From Notospermus geniculatus (Eukaryota > Nemertea > Pilidiophora > Heteronemertea > Lineidae), in contig NMRB01000077.1 of the NCBI GenBank assembly GCA_002633025.1, forward strand, positions 658,689-722,688: a DNA stretch of 64,000 bases, in the 5' to 3' direction. The notes below the pieces were generated by a model. That model saw only the letters and a list, made by a program, of their open reading frames with translations, was not told the DNA's origin and did not search any database. The stretch's first letter is position 1; each line of letters begins with the position of its first letter. A program made the translations under genes and the position numbers. Shown piece after piece: positions 42,501 to 51,477 of the stretch.

Positions 42501-44012
42501 CACCACTTAAGGTGCACAAAGCCAATAAGGCGAGCGTAGTGCAGGAGCTTTCAGATACCAAGGGCAAGAAAAAACGGGACAAGGACGCCAAATACCTTAC
42601 CCGGATGTTGATTCTCGTTTGCATCGCTTACATCCTTTGCTCTATCCCTTACAGGTAGTTTGTTTAATTCTGCACATTGCTTTCCTTTACTTACCGATAT
42701 TCACCTGCGGTGTCTTGACTACCACCTTTTCCTGTATCTTGATCTTGTCAAATACATGTATTGGGTCCCGAAGTTTGGTATCAAAATTATTCGGTGAATT
42801 CCTACAATACCTTTAATTCCTTGTCAATTTGCCAACCTCAAATGTCACATAGGTACGAAAGCCAGGGAACTGTGGCCACTTCACCTCAAAATCATTTGGT
42901 TGGTCGGTATTCATAATATCTCTTTATCGAACTGACTTCGGGTGAAAAGACTCGATCCCAGTGACCGCTCAGAGGAGAACATTGCATCTGATGTTGTCTA
43001 TTTCATGTTTTTAAAGTCAAAACTGTCGTATACTAAGGCTGCTTTTCCACGAGACGTTTGCGGGCGCGGAATAGGAAGCGGGCGCGGGTGGAAAAAATCG
43101 ATCCAACGTAATTCCCTTTAGCTGTTTCACCCGCACCCGCTCCCGCCACCGAAACCGCGTCCGCAAACGTCTCTTGGAAAAGCAGCCTAAGGGTCGTATT
43201 TTAGAACGTTCCTCAACGTTGAGGTCGACCTTAAGTCTATTGTAAAACCATCGAGAACAATACATTTAAGGTGGACCATAATGTTAAAGCGAATGGCTCG
43301 TGGGGTTTGTTTTGATTTTTGCTGGTACATGTACCTCCCATAGAGAATGAACCTAGTCTCCAGGCAAAGCCGTGCTCCAATCATATATAGGCAAAACTTG
43401 TGCAAATATGCGAACGTGCACCTGGGGAAGAGGGTCTATTAAAAATTTGTTAAAATCGGTTAATGACAGTTTCAAATTCAGTCGGTCAAAATGTACATTT
43501 TGTGCTACTTATATTGATTTCGAAGCGGTAGATTTTGCGGAATACGCCTCTGAAGTTTGGCTGTCTAATGCATTTCCCATTAAACTAAAATCCTTCTTTC
43601 GCCTTTTTCTCAAAACGGCGCTTGATTTGAGGATATGTCAACAAACAACTGTCAACAAACACCGCGAGCCATTCACTTTAAGGAACATTCTAAAATACGG
43701 CCCCATAACTTACCATTCTGCTTCAGAATGTATGATGCTGTCATGAACCTGCCCGTACTCAAGCACCTGTACGACATGAGAGACAAGTATTGGATTCTCC
43801 GCTACGGAGTCGAGTATTGGATAATTCTTGAAGTTTGGCATCAAAATTATTCGGTGAATTTCTACCTGTACTGCATCGGCGGTGGTCGAAAGTATAGAAA
43901 CGACGTGAAGGCTGTTCTAGGAGAGTTGTTTAGGGTGATTTGCTGTAGGAGGGTGCAGGAGGACTCGGCAATGCCGAGGGGGACAAGATCAACGGCAACA
44001 AGATGTGAATGA
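39507..44012 (+). CDS. Class A (rhodopsin-like) peptide-type GPCR, five exons
   Basis: Coding exons: 39519-39877, 40612-40832, 41725-41858, 42512-42654, 43727-44012; the phases (2, 1, 0, 2) all agree, giving 380 residues. An acceptor (GTTTTTTCAG) at 39506 suggests an intron in the 5' UTR. TM1 holds GIPGN (N60, position 1.50); TM2 LAMAD (D88, 2.50); TM3 ends in SVDRL (R144, 3.50), a DRY variant; TM5 has P224; TM6 has CSIP in place of CWxP; TM7 ends in NFYLY (N330), a variant of NPxxY common in invertebrate peptide receptors. NVT near residue 14 is a glycosylation site. The basic third loop (KGKKKRDKD) suits G-protein contact. It would act at the plasma membrane; the ligand is unknown, FMRFamide-type being a guess. 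Oddity: no Cys at the usual 3.25 position (Tyr119). The introns carry at least five TIR elements. Confidence 0.85.
39519..39877 (+). CDS. GPCR exon 1 (N-terminus, TM1, TM2)
   Basis: Starts at ATG 39519 and ends at TTTATCG before GTAAGT, phase 2. I chose this Met because the open frame upstream has no ATG and an acceptor lies at 39506. Confidence 0.85.
39919..40281. mobile_element. TIR element in GPCR intron 1
   Basis: CCCTGCGCAGATGTGTACCG mirrors CGACTCACAACTGCGTAGGG. The following CGCCCCCTTCGGTTTAC and CTCTCCACAACTGCTT also pair with the other arm. 363 bp, non-coding. Confidence 0.8.
40612..40832 (+). CDS. GPCR exon 2 (TM3, TM4)
   Basis: Acceptor TTCAATTTCTCAG; the first base completes Arg120. 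Encodes WLWYIVYLFAILSG through the DRL motif and TM4 (IVVTAIIIALL). Donor GTAGGT after CTAG, phase 1; a second GTAAAT four bases on is a less consistent choice. Confidence 0.85.
41075..41292. mobile_element. 218-bp MITE nested in the tRNA-bearing element
   Basis: GGGCCGATTTTATAAACGAT mirrors ATCGTTTATAAAATCGGCCC; GATAACCATCGG and CCGAGGTTTATC continue the pairing. Copies 2 and 3 of the host element lack it, so it came later. Confidence 0.85.
41398..41488 (+). ncRNA. tRNA-like module with T-tract
   Basis: GGTGGTGTGGTGGTTCTGG resembles an A-box arm. CTGGGTTCGAAACCCACTGG forms a strong T-arm with the B box GGTTCGAAACC. TTTTTTTT follows at about 41479. The acceptor stem does not close, so it is tRNA-derived, probably from an Arg/His-type tRNA. 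Confidence 0.65.
41725..41858 (+). CDS. GPCR exon 3 (extracellular loop 2, TM5)
   Basis: Acceptor GTCGTTTCTCTCACAG; encodes TDILRADVPDSP and TM5 VGTLIPFFIIVVSNVWII. Donor GTAAGT at 41859, phase 0. Loop 2 carries no Cys. Confidence 0.85.
41912..42377. mobile_element. TIR element in GPCR intron 3
   Basis: AAGCCAGGCGTACATCGCAC mirrors GTGCGATGTACGCTAGGCTT. GCGTAC(A/G)TCGCA and related CTTGCGA(A/C)TGG(A/C)AGCAACT subunits recur five times inside. 466 bp, non-coding. Confidence 0.75.
42512..42654 (+). CDS. GPCR exon 4 (third loop, TM6)
   Basis: Acceptor TTCACCACTTAAG; encodes the basic loop and LILVCIAYILCSIP. Donor GTAGTT after CCTTACAG, phase 2; this is a weaker donor. Confidence 0.8.
42765..42815 (+). 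pseudogene. Relic of the TM7 exon in intron 4
   Basis: GAAGTTTGGTATCAAAATTA then TTCGGTGAATTCCTAC matches GPCR exon 5 at about 43830-43868 (GAAGTTTGGCATCAAAATTA, TTCGGTGAATTTCTAC) with only a few differences over about 40 bases. It would encode EVWYQNYSVNSY, the end of TM7, but has no splice site or open extension. A leftover of an exon duplication is the likely explanation. Confidence 0.75.
43037..43187. mobile_element. 151-bp MITE with TAA target duplication
   Basis: GGCTGCTTTTCCACGAGACG mirrors GTCTCTTGGAAAAGCAGCC; CGGGCGCGG/CCGCACCCG pair inside. TAA flanks both ends (43034-43036, 43188-43190), as for PIF/Harbinger. Confidence 0.85.
43191..43703. mobile_element. 513-bp relative of the 17.7-kb MITE
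   Basis: GGGTCGTATTTTAGAACGTT mirrors AACATTCTAAAATACGGCCC. The left 90 bases (TCTATTGTAAAACCATCGAG) match the inverse of 17700-17750. The rest is extra sequence. It ends about 23 bases before GPCR exon 5 and so supplies or borders that exon's branch-point region. Confidence 0.75.
43727..44012 (+). CDS. GPCR exon 5 (TM7, C-tail)
   Basis: Acceptor CCATTCTGCTTCAG; begins with the last base of Arg286, then MYDAVMNLPVLKHLY. TM7 runs VEYWIILEVWHQNYSVNFYL; the tail holds GGGRKYRNDVKAV and a CC pair (possible palmitoylation). Stop TGA 44010-44012. Confidence 0.85.
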
Positions 44013-44181
44013 TTTGTTGCCAGGAATGTCACATTGGTTGTACTCAGTGTGAAGGTTACACACCAGTAATTGACCAATCAGTACTATTACTACTAAAGGT
44101 AGTACTATTAAAATCGGCATTTCCTCTTTAACACGATTTATTCGGTTTGGATATTTTGCGTAAAACCCGGAAGATACAGCT

Positions 44182-44763
44182 CACAGAAAGAAAAAACGAT
44201 CTCATCTCGAGATAAAATGAATCTCCAACTCTTGTCCCTAAAATGAGTTTCTTTTGCAACTCGAATAGACATAACTGGGTCTCCACTTGAGATGACATTG
44301 TCTCCAACTGGTTAAAATGAATCTCAGCTGTTTCCACCAGATTGTCTGTTGTCTCGAATCAAATAAACAAGTCCTGTCTCTCTATTATATAAAAAAAAAG
44401 TGTTTCACACCCAGTGGGTTTCGAACCCAGGACCCTCTGATCGGAAGTCGGACACCAGAACCACCACACCACCGAGCTCCTCATATGAGCAGATTTTGGT
44501 TCCCCTCGGTTTGTTTCCAATTTTCTCCAGCTGATGCCCTGTCCTCATCGACTGGAGAACTGAGAAAACTCAAAATGAGTATAGTCTTTGTCTCTATCAG
44601 GATGAGACTCCAGTTGCAGTTATCTCCAGTCGATGCAAGAGGGCTCCAGCCTTAGAAAACTGGCACTCATTCTCTGTTCGAGTAGCAAAGAAACTCATTT
44701 TAGGGACAAAATAGTAGGCTGGAGACTCATTTTATCTCGAGATGAGATCGATTTTTTTCTGTG
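44182..44763 (-). mobile_element. tRNA-bearing TIR element, copy 2 (full)
   Basis: CACAGAAAGAAAAAACGATC at the left mirrors GATCGATTTTTTTCTGTG at the right; CTCATCTCGAGATAAAATGA pairs with its inverse TCATTTTATCTCGAGATGAG. The middle holds the minus-strand tRNA-like module (GGTTTCGAACCC at about 44418 is its B box inverse) and A(9) at about 44391-44399, i.e. a T-tract on the minus strand. 582 bp. It lies about 170 bases beyond the GPCR stop. Confidence 0.85.
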
Positions 44764-46173
44764 TAGACCGCAGTTGCCAAAATCCGAATCCAATGATATT
44801 TCGTATGGTCTCAAACCTTTCAGATGTTGCTAGTGGGAAGAAAATTAATATTAACATTATCTTTCCACATGCTGCTTTTGACTTAGACCCGATCATCATA
44901 TCGAAGAGATGGTAATGGCGAAATGCACGTCTCCTTACGCCAAGAGTGTTCAAGTTGCTTCTGAGAGGGGGTTTAGACGAACCAACCTCACTGCAGACCA
45001 CAGCGTGTACATATCATGGGCTTAAGGCCCCTTTTAATACATGTACGTCGCTCTTCTGTCGCGCCGAACCAAAAATCCAAGTTCGGCACATGAGAAGAGC
45101 GACGTATGAAACGAAAGTTTGCCGCTGTATCATTGTGTCGACCCAAAATTTGGATTGACTCGCCCTACCGCTCTACCCCGCAGTGGAGCGACACTGTTTC
45201 ATGCGTCGCGCTTATGCCGTGTCGAACTTAAATTAAAATGTATGCTGAGGGAATAAATTATTCAAATATCACTTTAAATTATTCAAATTACACTATTTTA
45301 TTTCGCGCAAGCGTTATTCACATTTCCTGTTGGAAGTATAGGGTGAACTGTGTCAGCTCAGCAGCAGAAGACAGTAATCATGATGATTTGAATCGAGGTT
45401 TTTCATTTGAGAGGTACCAAGGGCCTAGGCCCTATGCCACGCCTCACCGCATTTTCTAACAAGCGCAACAGAACCAGCATCCCGTAGTTTGGAATTGGCG
45501 CCATTTTTGCAACGGTGTTGTGGTCGGCCAATTCCGCAATGACCGTGGGCTGCAGAGATGCAATGAGAGCGACGCATGTATCAGATCCATGTGGATCAAC
45601 CCAAAGTCGAACTTAAAGTACGTTAAATCATCTAGACCCCAACGGGAGGACTCTTTGGCAAACCTTGGTATTATTGGTGAAGTCTGGCTATTGAAATGCG
45701 TTTTATTGACAGGACACTTCCAGCCAATCCCACGCCTGTGCCTGTGTTCAATTAAAGGGAGACATGCGAAAAATATTGCCCGGCGGGCACTCTTGGTTAT
45801 CGTAGTGTCAGCGATGATGATCAGACGGCGCTGTGCGTTAAAGCGAGGAACGAGGAATTTCAGTTCGTCAACCGACCGCCACTATACGCGCTCGCCATTG
45901 TGTGTTAAAAATAGAACTTCTTTTGCGCTCGTATTATATGGTATTACATGATTATGGGACCATTGTATTAGTGCTTGCGAAAGCATTGGCATGATTGGGC
46001 TGCTTTGGCGAGAGGGGTTGAACCAATATACATGTAAGCTGGTCGAAGTGGTCTGTTGAGTGTTGGAACTTGAGACTGGCTTTCCTGTCCATGGCATTTT
46101 CGGCAGCAGTATATGGATAACGGGATTTCCTATAGTGGTGCTGCCGACAGTGCCCACCACCAACAGCCACTTG
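44764..46173. other. Noncoding stretch with a partial MITE
   Basis: CGTCGCTCTTCTGTCGCGCC and AAGAGCGACGTATGAAAC near 45045-45115 form an imperfect inverted pair, probably an old MITE. No other gene was recognised. Confidence 0.5.
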
Positions 46174-46182
46174 TCTACTGGA

Positions 46183-46896
46183 GCTGAAGGGGTTATTGTC
46201 GTCCTGGGTACACAAAAGGTGTACCCAGGTTCGATGTCGTCAAGTGAAATTGTAGCCTGGGTCCACTTTCTTGTTACAAACTGTACCCAGGTTCTGATTT
46301 AGAGACCTCGGGGCGAGGTTGTTCTCGGTGAAGTCACTTGATACATGTGATATTGTGTCGGCAAGTTGGCCGTGCAAAAAGCTAAAGAAGAGAAGTTGAA
46401 ATAATTTTATTTTTGACTAGCTGGACAGTTTTCAACCTCGGATGATTACAGAGAAAGATAATCAACTCGGCAGCTAGACACGAAAACGTGTCATTTCCAT
46501 GTAGGCCTACACCCGGGGGCCTACATGTGAATGTGCCATTTGTGCATGGCCATGATGTTTGTTTGATCATGTGTGATAGCTTGCCGGGCAAACACTGCGG
46601 ACCTTTGTGTTCCATTGTTAGGGGAGGTGTAAAAAGGGGATTGTAGAGGGGCAATTAGCTCGCTGTTCCTCCTGTCAGTATAATTCCTCCAAGGTCATAG
46701 CAACAGGATCCTGGAACCAACACGCGCTAATTAACGTATCCCACGAAATCTTGAGAATGAGCTCGTCCCTAGGTCTCTGAATCAGAACCTGGGTACAGTT
46801 TGTAACACGAAAGTGGACCCAGGGTACAATTTCACTTGACGACAACGATCCTGGGTACACTTTATGTGTACCCAGGACGACAATAACCCCTTCAGC
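46183..46896. mobile_element. MULE-like non-autonomous element, copy 2
   Basis: GCTGAAGGGGTTATTGTCGT at the left mirrors ACGACAATAACCCCTTCAGC at the right. TSD TCTACTGGA at 46174-46182 and 46897-46905 is an exact 9-base direct repeat. The arms carry TACCCAGG and GTCGTC blocks like copy 1 at 5812-6508. 714 bp, no transposase. Confidence 0.9.
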
Positions 46897-47039
46897 TCTA
46901 CTGGAGCACGGATCTTATAAATACCTCCATGTTCTGCTCAATAAGAGAAAAAGCACAGAGGTTGACACAATAATGAATGATAAATAGGAAGTCAACTTCC
47001 AAGAATTCGCAAATTTTCGACCCCAACCAGGGTCTTCTT

Positions 47040-47349
47040 CACAGAAAGAAAAAACGATCTCATCTCGAGGTAAAATGAATCGCCAACTCTTGTCCCTGAA
47101 ATGAGTTTCTTTTGCAACTCGAATAGACATAACTGGGTCTCCACTTGAGATGACATTGTCTCCATCTGGTTAAAATGATTCTCAGCTGTTTCCACCGGAT
47201 TGTCTGTTGTCTCGAATCAAAAAAACAAGTGATGTCTCCATATATTAAAAAAAAAACGTTTCACACCCTGTGGGTTTCGAACCCAGAACCCTCTGATCGC
47301 AAGTCGGACACCAGAACCACCACACCACCAAGCCGATTTTTTTTCTGTG
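47040..47349 (-). mobile_element. tRNA-bearing TIR element, copy 3 (deleted)
   Basis: Same left end (CACAGAAAGAAAAAACGATC) and same tRNA-like module as copy 2, but the half beyond the module is replaced by a short end CCGATTTTTTTTCTGTG. 310 bp. Both extreme ends are kept, as in internally deleted elements. Confidence 0.8.
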
Positions 47350-47544
47350 TTCAGGCTGGCACTTTCTAGACCGAAATCGCAGAAAAGACTGCTGAAAAGT
47401 GAGATTTCAGGCATCAGCTCCAAAGGGCACGCTGATGGGCAACGAGTTATCGTCCTCCCCGCGCCTATTTTTGACGCCGCGCAAATTCATTTTTGCTACA
47501 TGTAAGTCACTGCAAATTCCACTGTAGCATCAACTTGCGTGTCA

Positions 47545-47880
47545 NNNNNNNNNNNNNNNNNNNNNNNNNNNNNNNNNNNNNNNNNNNNNNNNNNNNNNNN
47601 NNNNNNNNNNNNNNNNNNNNNNNNNNNNNNNNNNNNNNNNNNNNNNNNNNNNNNNNNNNNNNNNNNNNNNNNNNNNNNNNNNNNNNNNNNNNNNNNNNNN
47701 NNNNNNNNNNNNNNNNNNNNNNNNNNNNNNNNNNNNNNNNNNNNNNNNNNNNNNNNNNNNNNNNNNNNNNNNNNNNNNNNNNNNNNNNNNNNNNNNNNNN
47801 NNNNNNNNNNNNNNNNNNNNNNNNNNNNNNNNNNNNNNNNNNNNNNNNNNNNNNNNNNNNNNNNNNNNNNNNNNNNNNNN
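47545..47880. other. Assembly gap of 336 N
   Basis: Undetermined bases only; the open frames across it are meaningless. Confidence 0.99.
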
Positions 47881-48175
47881 TTCAGGTTGATCGGTCAAAG
47901 CGTTCTGAAGTTAATTGACGGAAACCAATTTCACGCTGGCCACCATAGCCGCCATCTTGGATGGGCGGCGGAGCTGGTCATCGAAAGGAACCGTCCCCTC
48001 ATAGAGACCAACCCTCACAAAAAAATTCAGGTTGATTGGTGAAAGCGTTCTCAAGCTAATTGACGGAAACCAAATGTTAACGGACACTGACACCGACACC
48101 GACGACGACACCGACACCGACGCACGCGCCACGACATAATGCCCCCGACTTTTTCGGAAGTCGGGGGCATAAAAA
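47881..48175. repeat. Duplicated segment ending in a hairpin tail
   Basis: TTCAGGTTGATCGGTCAAAG and GGAAACCAA(A/T)(G/T)T recur about 144 bases apart (47881 and 48025). A GACACCGACACCGACGACGA tract follows, then the hairpin TGCCCCCGACTTTTTCGGAA / GTCGGGGGCA near 48140-48171. Confidence 0.65.
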
Positions 48176-49380
48176 CTAAAAATCATGCCACCCGGCCTGC
48201 CTATTTCCAATCTGCCACACGACGACATCTTCCTTTTTGCAAATTGCGGAATAAAAGGAAGCAATAAAACTGTTCGGACTACTATACGTTAGTTCGTGAA
48301 CCTTACGCATTCAGGTATATTGTTTGGTCCACGGATCCGCCCGACGTTAGAAATGCCAATTTGGGGGGAAAATAAAATTTAGTTTTCGTATATTAGCCGA
48401 TCCGCCGACCCGAAATTCACACAAATTGGAAAAAAAATAAATATTTTTCACCCGCACCCCGACATGGCATTGTCCATGCCATGGATGCACAAAGTTCTGC
48501 ACCCGACAACCTGCCAACACGCACCAGACAAGCATCAAAGTCTGTTATGGATGGCCGCCAGTAGTTCTCTAATCACGTAATGAAAATTTTACCTTTAGTA
48601 CATAACCTTCATTCATAAAATGCACAACTGTATCTTGCCATCTCATCATTTGCACCTCTTCTTAGCAAACTAGGCCTATAGTGACAGTTCCGACGGAGCC
48701 ATCCACCCACAAGAGCCGGCCTGACGATGCCGTTTTGGCGGGAAGCCAAAAGAGACCGCGTGTATTGGCTAGTCGCCAAGATGCAGTGACATGACTGGGA
48801 AGGCTACTTTTATTCAAATATAATTTGACCTATTTAGTGCCACATCCAATGGGTGGGGGATACCACACTGGGATTCCCATTACATCATTGTGGCAACTAT
48901 ATATTTGGCACACCATATGCATGGGGTGTTTACATTTGCAAGTCATGTCCATTTGGCTTTGAGTTGAAACTTGCCATGTACAGTTCCTGTTGAATAGGTT
49001 TTTGTAATACTCATTGAAAAGTTGAGATGGGAATAAAATAGCTAGGCGTACAACTAAAGAGCGCTGCAATTGCTCCAGATGTTGGCTTTGGTGCCCAGGC
49101 TCAATGGCCTGGTGCCCAAGAAATATTATGAACAACCAAGGCCAACGTGGCAGTACCCCCTAAATCTTTATGTCAATGCCTCCTAGTATTCACATTCAAT
49201 GTTATTGGAAAACTTTTATTCTGAAGTTTGTTTCTTCAACAAGCTCTTGGTTTCATCGGCGTCAGACGAGCCGAAAATAAACGTCAATAAATGACAACGA
49301 CATCTGGTGGCAACCAGCAAAATAAGAAATCACGCGATAGCGAGAGCAAGAACAGGATGCGCATGCTTGTGGTGGTCAGC
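48176..49380. other. Noncoding stretch, nothing recognised
   Basis: Short frames only (for example 48830-49135 minus), without motifs. Confidence 0.45.
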
Positions 49381-50050
49381 CTCGCGTGTCGTCCGTCGTC
49401 GTCATCGTTAACAGGGGTGGCACGTTTCTAAACGGCTTGGGTTACAAACTTGAAATTTGGTGTACAGGTACCCTACATGTATGGTAAAAACTATCTCTGG
49501 ACCGAAACTTAGCGCTGCTGCTTGTACACTCTGGCCTGTAGGGGGCGCTTTGTGGATACCTTCTTTCGGCCGTATCTCCTGAACGCTGTTAGCTAGAACC
49601 AAGAAACTTTTATGGTGTGTTCCTCTGATGAGACTACATCACATAAATCCCAGGTTTTTGATTTGACCTACTTTTCAAGATCACAGAGGTCAAAGTTCAA
49701 AATTCACTGTTTGGTGGCACATTTAATGGCTATTTGACATAGACTGTTGTGATTTGGTGTGAAGATATATCTAGGCACCTTGCACAAATGCACCAAATTT
49801 CAACCCGATCGAACTTCAAATATGGCCGCCAGGAAGCCATCTTGAAAAATGGACTTTGACCCACATTTTATAAATAGGAGTAGGTAGGATGTTTTAACGT
49901 TGTCAAAATATGTATCTAGGTACCATATAAATATATGGTAAATTTCAGTCAGATTCGACGTCAAATATGGCCGCCAGAGAGCCATCTTGAATGAAATGGT
50001 CCATGGACCATGTGCCCACCTGTGGGTGAATGTCCCAGAAGAACAGATGG
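49381..50050. repeat. Dispersed repeat, relative of 24276-24845
   Basis: It contains GTTTTTGATTTGACCTACTT, TCACAGAGGTCAAAGTTC, two copies of AAATATGGCCGCCAG(G/A)(A/G)AGCC about 170 bases apart, and ATGGTCCATGGACCAT. The shared words identify it as the same family as the 24-kb copy. Confidence 0.6.
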
Positions 50051-50940
50051 CAATTGTATGTTCAAGTGTATGCCTATTTTTACAGCTAGGCTTAACAGGG
50101 CAGGGTAGGCCTAGGCCTGGGCATATGAATTGCATTGCCATAAAAATATTGGGGTAGGAATAGGACGTAGGCCTAGATTGGGCCCATCAAAGTCTTTGAC
50201 TGATCATGGTCGTAGGCCTATGGCCCTGGCCAAGGTCGGGGTTCGTACACCTTTTCCTTCCAAAATTTCCAGGCCTTTTCAAGGCTTTTCCAGGCCAGCC
50301 AAGCCAAAATTCCAGGCCATTTTCGGCACTTTTTTGCATTCATTCACTAGAGTACAAAAAATGAAATTAAAGACGACAAAATTCTTATTACGTTTCATTT
50401 ATTTATATACTCTGCAACACAAATGCACAACTGGTGAACAACAATATACATCCACACCATTTTGCAGTTTTTTTCATTTCTTTTCAGCAAGCTTGTGCCA
50501 ATCAAACCACTAGCCTCCTTGACAAAAGGAGGTCCCTAACTTGAAAATTAATTATTTGGAATGCCACAATACAATACCAGTACAAGTAGACTGTGACATG
50601 ACTGGATTCAAGGAAATTTCAAGTAAAATTAAAACAAGAAGTATTATAGACAGGACTTATAGCTAGCCTCCTTTAAAAGGAGGTCCCTAAGTTTGAAATC
50701 AACTGAAGAATGTACAATACCAGTACATGTACAGACCAATACCAGTAATATAAGCAGACTCAGTGAGACTGTGTGATTGACACAGATTCAGAATGTTTTA
50801 CAAATCTTATAACTCATGCAGGTTCTCTTACTTCCCTAAACTAAACCTTGGGGGAGGGTGAATTTCTGAAAAAAGTCAGTTATGATTTCATACAAAAGGC
50901 AGTGAGAAAGTACCGTATATGCATGCAATTCACTTCTTCA
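50051..50940. other. Noncoding stretch with a repeated AGCCTCCTT phrase
   Basis: CTAGCCTCCTTGACAAAAGGAGGTCCCTAA (50510) and a close variant near 50663 recur; AAAAGGAGG/CCTCCTT make small hairpins. No gene. Confidence 0.45.
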
Positions 50941-50946
50941 AGTCAT

Positions 50947-51448
50947 TCAGCTATCAGAAATCTCCTGGTCTACTTTCTCAGCAGCAGCCTTCTTTTTCTT
51001 GGCAGTTTCCCTGTGACTGTTTGATTTCGACACAAGATTCCGGATTTCTACCAAACTGCGCACACATTCAGCCTTTTTCACAAAATCATCAGCTGATTTT
51101 TCCAGAGCATCAGCCTCACTGAAAAGACGCCTTTTCTTACATTTCATCTCCTCTATCTCATCATAAACTGCCTTGCGTTTCTTTGATTGTTCGGCATCCT
51201 GTTTTTTTCCTTTTTTCCGAGTCCTAGTAGGCCATGTACTGCTGACGAGCACCAGCAGCAGCCAACACAAGCTTCCTATCAATGACAACTTTGAGTCCTC
51301 CACCAACAGACTGAAGGTGGTCATAAATTTGCCTTCGGGCTACAAAAGATCTCTCCTGAAGATTGTCCACAAACATCTGTTTGTTCACAGAGAACCCCCT
51401 TTCCACGGTTGCCTGACCATGGGAGAGGATCAAGAGATCTTTCAACAC
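50947..51448 (-). pseudogene. hAT-like transposase C-terminal relic
   Basis: The minus-strand frame 51448-51224 reads ILSHGQATVERGFSVNKQMF, then LQERSFVARRQIYDHL. The 'S.g.a.vERgFSvnk...n' phrase is the hAT C-terminal dimerisation signature (usually 'PhS.a.vERlFS'). Near 51230 the frame shifts and continues with a Lys-rich coiled-coil-like tail: RKKGKKQDAEQSKKRKAVYD, EIEEMKCKKRRLF, stop at 50947. No catalytic domain upstream; it abuts the gypsy Gag, which is on the opposite strand. Confidence 0.65.
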
Positions 51449-51477
51449 AAACCAGAGCTTCCCATAGTCCTAGGCTG

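Noticed and set aside
47493-48042. Open frames spanning the N block
   Set aside because: They exist only because undetermined bases contain no stop codons.
48830-49135. Host gene on the minus strand
   Set aside because: A single 101-codon frame with no domain, splice support or composition bias.
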